Shown piece by piece: positions 58,560 to 64,000 of a DNA stretch of 64,000 nt. The translations under genes were made by a program, and so were the position numbers. Positions within the stretch are counted from its first letter, which is position 1. Every line of letters starts with the position of its first letter. The notes under the pieces are model-generated. The model was given only the letters and a program-made list of their open reading frames with translations. It did no database searches and had not been told where the DNA came from. This DNA comes from Spinacia oleracea (Eukaryota > Streptophyta > Magnoliopsida > Caryophyllales > Amaranthaceae): positions 2,480,001 through 2,544,000 of the forward strand of contig NC_079491.1 in NCBI RefSeq assembly GCF_020520425.1. Reading direction: 5' to 3'.

Positions 58560-61226
58560 TATCAATGATATATGTTGAATGTTATATGTTTAATCGAGAT
58601 CTCTGATTGATAAATCTCAATATATATACGTGTGAAAAGTACTCGATCGATAATTAAATCCTACTCCTACTCAAACCCTAGTAACTAATCCTACTCCAAC
58701 TATAATAGAGTTTGGCCGACTGAATTTAATGAATGCCTTGGCTACCAAGGTTTGGATTCTATTAATATTTTTAGGGAAGTTACTGAAATATTGTAGGAGT
58801 ATTTTTTTTAGGAAACATAGGTATTTGTCAAAAAAAAAAATTATTAAAAATATTAATTTTAAAAAAATTATAATAGAATAACTAATCCTATTCGAACTAC
58901 AATACGATACACAACGATGAATAATAAATGAAGTATTTTTCTACGCACGATTTATACGTGTTTGTATGCAAGTTTGATTTTTTAAAAAAAAATTAACCAT
59001 TTGCGCAGAAATCGTTTATTTTATTTAGATGTGGTGTGTTGTACGTAGTCACTGGCTGATGTTATATATGGCTCGGGTGGGTCGCGCCTCGAGTAAACAA
59101 TTTTGTATTGTATTTTTAGTTACGGTCCCTCTAAAATTTGTATGTAATTGTATAAATTGCATACTTTTGCTGTTCTTTTTTGTATGACACAATTATTTAG
59201 GCACGTTTGCCAATGCACGTTTTCAAACATCAATATCTTACATTATGGATAAGAAAAAATTTCATTGAGACGAATCTAATAAGACCCCACACGACTATGT
59301 TTTTTCTTATGTATAAATCACAAAATAAAGTCAAAGGAGCTTGTGTGAAGAGTGCCAAAAACCCAATTGTGTCATGTAAACAAGAATGAAGGAAGTATTA
59401 TATTGCTTAATTCTTCTACTGGCCCCCCCTTGTAATAGTGTCCAAGACCCGCCACTAGACTGTACATTTTATCATTTTTTGGTAACAGTGTTGTTCATCC
59501 TTTTTTGGTTGTTAGTATTTGTAAATCATATATAATATCTATTTAATGTTGATCTTGTATGTTATGATCCATATATGCTAACACAATTGTAGTATAATAA
59601 AAAACTTGCTCTATTATATTTGAAAAATGTTCAAATTAAAGATGTACTCCGTAATAATTATTTGAAACCATTTTCAATAATGGTAACAAAATTACGTTTT
59701 CTTGCAATCGTTATGTTGTAAAAATTAGCAACTAGCATAAACATGTTGAAAAATAGTATAAATACACACTAATCCTATCCAACTTAAATATATTAATTAA
59801 ATAAAGTTAAAAGGCAGAACTAATGTGTACTTAGCTAAGATGATAAGCTTTTTACTATATTTTGTGTTGGTTCTATGTTCGAACCCTAACAAAAATATTT
59901 TGTTTATCGTGACTTTAATGTGGGCCACTAAGTTGTGTAATTAACTATGTTGTTCTATTAGGGTCGATAAATTACTACTTGTATGAGGTAGGAAATTAAG
60001 TCTCATCAAGTTACGTGTCTAGAAGATCATATTCGATTTTTAATTAATTTTTGGACAAGTGAGAAATAGATAATTGTTATTTTCTATATGATGAGCTCAA
60101 AATTGACATTAAAGAAGAATTGTAACATAGCTTCTAAACAATCTTTCTTTTGAAGGCAAAGCGTCATTGCAAATTTTCCATTAAAAAATTCTTAACTTTT
60201 GGCATAACATTAAGCTTCCAAATCCAAGCAAATGGGACTTTGTTTTTTGGGGTAAGAGACAAACCTTGAACTAGTCATGTTGCTGATTTTGTAGTAAAGA
60301 GGCCATTGCTTTGATTTGGGTAGCAATGGTAGGAGGCAACAAATGGTTAAGATTGGTGAAATTCTATTATTTATCTAAAATGATGAGTTCACCTTATTTT
60401 CACTTATTTCAGATATAATAAGATAAGATAATATAAAATAAAGGTTTAAGATAAGATAAATTCAGGGTCAATAAGATAAGATAAATTCAGGGTCAATAAA
60501 ATAAGATAAGATAATATAAGTTAAATATTACATAAGTTAATTCTATAAGTTTCAATAAGATAAGATAAGATAAAGATCAATAAGATAAGATAAGATAAAA
60601 TAAGTGAAATTCAGATGAAGAGAACACTACTTAGCAGTTTGGAAAGGGGAGAGGATAAAACCCAATTGTTCCCAAACACTAATGCGTAATATATGGGCCA
60701 CCGACCACATTCTATTCGACTTTTTTTTGTATAAATTTAAATTATCTAAACTTATTTTTTCTGTAAAAAGCTTTTAACTTAATTATATGAATATAATTGA
60801 ACTTATTTTTTTTAAATAAGTAAAACTAAATAAGTTAAAAGGAAGTCGAACTGAACTAAACTACATATTAAACTATTATTTTTTCATGATTTTCTGAAAA
60901 GTCAACTTTTTTTTAATCAATATCAACCAATCATATCTTGCCACGTACACTGAACATTAAGACAAGACCATAAGTCTGCCAGATGTCACAATCTTAGCCA
61001 TTACAGTATGTCCTAAATTTTAATTCCCCACAATTAATTTCCTCATTCTTAAGAAATTAAAATCAAGATAAGACACCAAAATCGAATTTACTCCCAAATT
61101 CCAAATTCCAAAATAACCGCAAATTATTTCTATCTGTTTCTCACTACATCATTTCCAGAAAAAATCGAAAGAGGGAAAAAGAGAGGGGAGAAGAGGGGAA
61201 GGAAAAGAGCTTGAATTGCAACAAAA
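58560..61226. other. AT-rich intergenic DNA with MITE remains
   Basis: No gene seen. 59197-59395 resembles half of a Stowaway-like element (GGCACGTTTGCCAATGCACG ... GAATGAAGGAAGTA). 60380-60625 is a palindromic element related to the one at 31041, with TTTTCACTTATTTCAG and AATAAGTGAAATTCAG at its ends and ATAAGATAAG repeats inside. The last 200 bp are the likely promoter and leader of the F-box gene. Confidence 0.45.
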
Positions 61227-62203
61227 ATGGCGGGTTCATCATCAAAATTCCACCAAATTGATGAAACCCTAACTTTAATTCCGACCCTTCCTAACGATCT
61301 CTCTGCTTTGATCCTTTCTTTCATACCTTTCACCTTTCATGGCCGATTGAAGTCAACCTGTAAATCATGGCGTAATTTTTACTCTTCTAAAACCCCACTT
61401 TCTATCCGCCATGCTCATCTTCCACTTTCTTCACTTTCTCACCTCCTTTGCCTGTTTCCAGAAGACCCTTCTCTGTCCTCCCCTTATCTGTTTGACCCGA
61501 CCCATTTGGCGTGGGCCCCACTTCCGCCCATGCCCATCAACCCGCATGTTTACTCTCTCTCTAATTTTGCGTCTCTTGCAATCGGACCGGAGCTTTATGT
61601 GCTGGGTGGGTCCCTCTTTGATACGCGGTCTTTCCCCATGGACCGCCCCGTCGCCTCCGCCGCTGTTTTCCGGTATGATCTCGCGGTTGGTGTGTGGGTC
61701 CAGCTTGCACCGATGATCACCCCACGTGGGTCCCACGCGGCGGTGGCTGTGGAGGAGGGGCGGGGGAGGATTGTGGTCGCGGGTGGTGGGTCTCGGCATG
61801 CGATGTTTGGTGCGGCGGGGACAAGGGTTGATGTTGCTGAAGTGTATGATGTTGAGAAGGATGAGTGGACATCACTCGCTGACCTCCCAGGTTCCCGGGC
61901 CGGGTGTGTGGGTTTCTGCGTGGGTAGTGGGAGGGAGTTATGGGTGATGGGTGGGTACGGCGAAGCAAGGACGATAAATGGCGTTTTGCCGGTGGATGAA
62001 CACTATAAGGATGTGGTGGTGTTGGAATTGGAGAATGGTGGTGGTGGTGGTGGTGGTGGAGTGGAGCAGGGGAGGTGGAGAGAAATTGGGGATATGTGGG
62101 GTAATGAGGAGCGAGCTAGGCTTGGAAAGGTGGTTGTAATTGATGATGAAGGGGAGAAGAATTTGCCAAAGGTGTTTATGCTTGATGGAAATGACATTTT
62201 CAG
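61227..62203 (+). CDS. F-box/kelch-repeat protein, OR23-like, first exon
   Basis: Predicted substrate-recognition subunit of an SCF ubiquitin ligase. The F-box lies at residues about 15-52 (LPNDLSALILSFIPF, TCKSWRNFYSS). Kelch repeats follow, with the diagnostic double-glycine steps and spaced Trp/Tyr: YVLGG, then VFRYDL...W; RIVVAGGG, then AEVYDVEKDEW; LWVMGGYGEA, and a KVFMLDGNDIFR strand. A Gly-rich insert (about eight Gly) lies near residue 275. The exon is taken to end at 62203 (TTCAG|GTGAATT): reading on gives an immediate TGA, but the protein would stop in the middle of a kelch blade, and OR23 proteins (about 440 residues) continue at this point. No second exon was found before the right edge, so the intron is longer than 1.8 kb. 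Confidence 0.88.
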
Positions 62204-64000
62204 GTGAATTATCCATGTTCCTTACACTCCATTTTTTATAATTTGATCAAGTTGGTAGTGTATTGTGATCATCTTATTGCATTGTTAACTAGGATTGTGG
62301 AATTGATTGTGAAGAAATTGAGTGTTGAGCTACTGATTAAGGGATATGAATCATGTGGTATTGTGATTAGGGAGTGGCTAGTTATTTGCTATTTTGCATA
62401 CTGGATTGGTTAGAAGGAAATATTTTGGGAGAACTAATTGAATTTGTTATGTTTGCATTGTCTCTTACACTAATGTCTAGTGTAATTGTGTTAACTGTGT
62501 CTGCAAGTAGTGCAACTGCATTAGTGTAGACGAATTATTAAGCAATTGCTTTTTTCTGTTGTTGGCTGGAGTCTTGGAATGTTTGAAAAGTGTTATGAAT
62601 ACCAAATAGTGTTGGGCTTGGCCGCGTGCCTTTGGCTAGAATCTCTTCATATGCAGGTTGGTTAGAAAGAAATCTTTGGTGATGAACTAAAGTTATCAGA
62701 ATATTATTGGTATGGTCACAATCTACACCGTTGGTTAAGTAGATTTAATTGCCATCTTTTATGATTCTTGTAGCAAAGTAGAGTAGAGTATTCATTTCGA
62801 GTAATTCCACATGAAATCAAATTATGAGATGTCGTTAAGCTTGTGTCATTACTCTGATTAGGACTCACAGAGTCACAGGACATAGATGTCATGAAGTTTG
62901 ATTAAGATTACTGGATTATGGAGGAGTCAGAGTTGACTTAGGAGAGGTTTTGCCCATGATTTGCCGAAACTTGCAACTTTATTACACAATTCAAGAAGTC
63001 TGTGTTTTATGGCTTCGTCTCTTATTCTCTTCATTGTTGAAGCCTGGTTGTTCAGATATTTCTCTTCAAACTTTTGAGGTGCTTCTACTGTCAGTAGTCC
63101 CAATTACAAATTGGATGCTTGGTAGTGTAACTATGTTCATCTTATGATGATGTGAATTTTAAGGTTGGAAATGACATTCCTCGTAGCCATGCTAGTAATT
63201 TCTTGGGTATTATTCCAGTCTAGGTTATGCAAGTGCCTACAAAATATCCATAGAAACATCCTTTGTGATTAACTGATTAAAGATGGCTTGGTTTTCCTTG
63301 GTCTTTTAAGATGACAGAATAAGGTTTACTCTAATATGTGGAGTATTTTCCTTGAATAAACTTCTTTAGTTTTGAAAAGAATGTGGGTATTTAAGAACCT
63401 TGGTTTTGCAAAAGTCTTTTTTCGGAGGGCTCCTGTGTTGGATCAATTTATGGAGTCTTTGATGCTGGAAAAACAGAAGCCTAGAAAGTGATTTTATTTT
63501 CATCATGTGTGTGATATGTCTAAAGACAAGATTGAGCCTCTAGTGATACAATATCATTTTTTTAATACTTTGACAATATATACTTCAAAATGATACAATA
63601 TCATTGCTTATATTGAACCTGTGGATTCTTGCTTGTTGACGGGCATGTAAGTCTGTTCACTGTTGGAAATTATACCTGATCATCATGAGCCTGACCCAGC
63701 CTGTAAATAGCGGGTTTGGGCAGAATTCGTAGGCCCGTTTTCATGCCCGATCCGGCCTAGTCTGAAATTTTAATTTGTTGGTGGGTTTTGGGCAACTCAA
63801 AATTGCAATTTTAGTTATAAATTTGGCCCACCCTGAAAGGCCGCTATTTAGGCCCGAAAAATTGGGGTTTGGGCTGAAGTTTGGCTTGGCCCGAACCGCA
63901 CCAACTTTGTGCTAATGAATTTTTAAGTCATGGCCCGGCCCGAACCCGACCCTGCCCGTATTTTGATCAGGTCTATTGGAAATCCGACCTTTGGCTATCT
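62204..64000 (+). other. Intron of the F-box/kelch gene with a GC-richer repeat at the edge
   Basis: No coding exon could be recognised. From about 63680 the sequence has the GGCCCGA-rich composition of the TAAAGATGG family, and the window ends in GGCTATCT, which fits an element end cut by the border. Confidence 0.45.

Overview
The window is AT-rich plant nuclear DNA, most likely from a core eudicot. The evidence is plant-only gene families (class XI myosin, MYC-type bHLH factors of the JAM group, a potato-type inhibitor I, an OR23-like F-box/kelch protein), multi-exon genes with GT/AG introns, and a dense load of plant-type mobile elements (RTE-type LINE, tRNA-derived SINEs, Stowaway, Tourist/Harbinger, CACTA and Helitron elements, one solo LTR). 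The species cannot be fixed from sequence alone. The Amaranthaceae are a possibility, but only a guess.

Layout. (1) 1-21.7 kb, minus strand: one large class XI myosin gene running off the left edge. I resolved 29 exons (1268 codons) whose junctions all keep frame. Its introns hold a 2.8 kb LINE with a 16 bp target-site duplication, MITEs, two SINEs, a minisatellite, and, in a 6.4 kb intron, two spliced coding exons of unknown origin. (2) 21.7-33.3 kb: a 71-residue potato inhibitor I gene and three loci related to CAF1 deadenylase (two broken, one intact at 31.8 kb) linked by segmental duplication, with a Helitron between them. (3) 33.3-36 kb: nested elements rich in the word TTTGTTCTT. (4) 36.6-41.5 kb: two tandem intronless-CDS bHLH genes of the JAM (bHLH3/13/17) type, predicted modulators of jasmonate responses; one carries an in-frame AACCCT-repeat expansion. 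(5) 45-54 kb: three small secreted-peptide precursors that share a signal peptide, an R-x-x-K start to the propeptide and an Ile-Pro motif near the C-terminus, among many MITEs, a solo LTR and SINE pairs. (6) 55-58.6 kb: a Helitron cluster enclosing an intronless, divergent signal peptidase (SEC11) gene. (7) 61.2 kb to the right edge: the first exon of an OR23-like F-box/kelch gene.

The genes do not form one pathway. The inhibitor, the JAM-type factors and the secreted peptides all belong to families tied to wound, jasmonate or defence signalling, but their proximity may be chance. The best candidates for something undescribed are the peptide cluster (most similar, by eye, to CTNIP/SCREW phytocytokines), the phase-compatible extra exons inside the myosin gene, the CAF1-like family with a Pro/Gly/Tyr-rich tail, and the Helitron-bracketed SEC11 copy.
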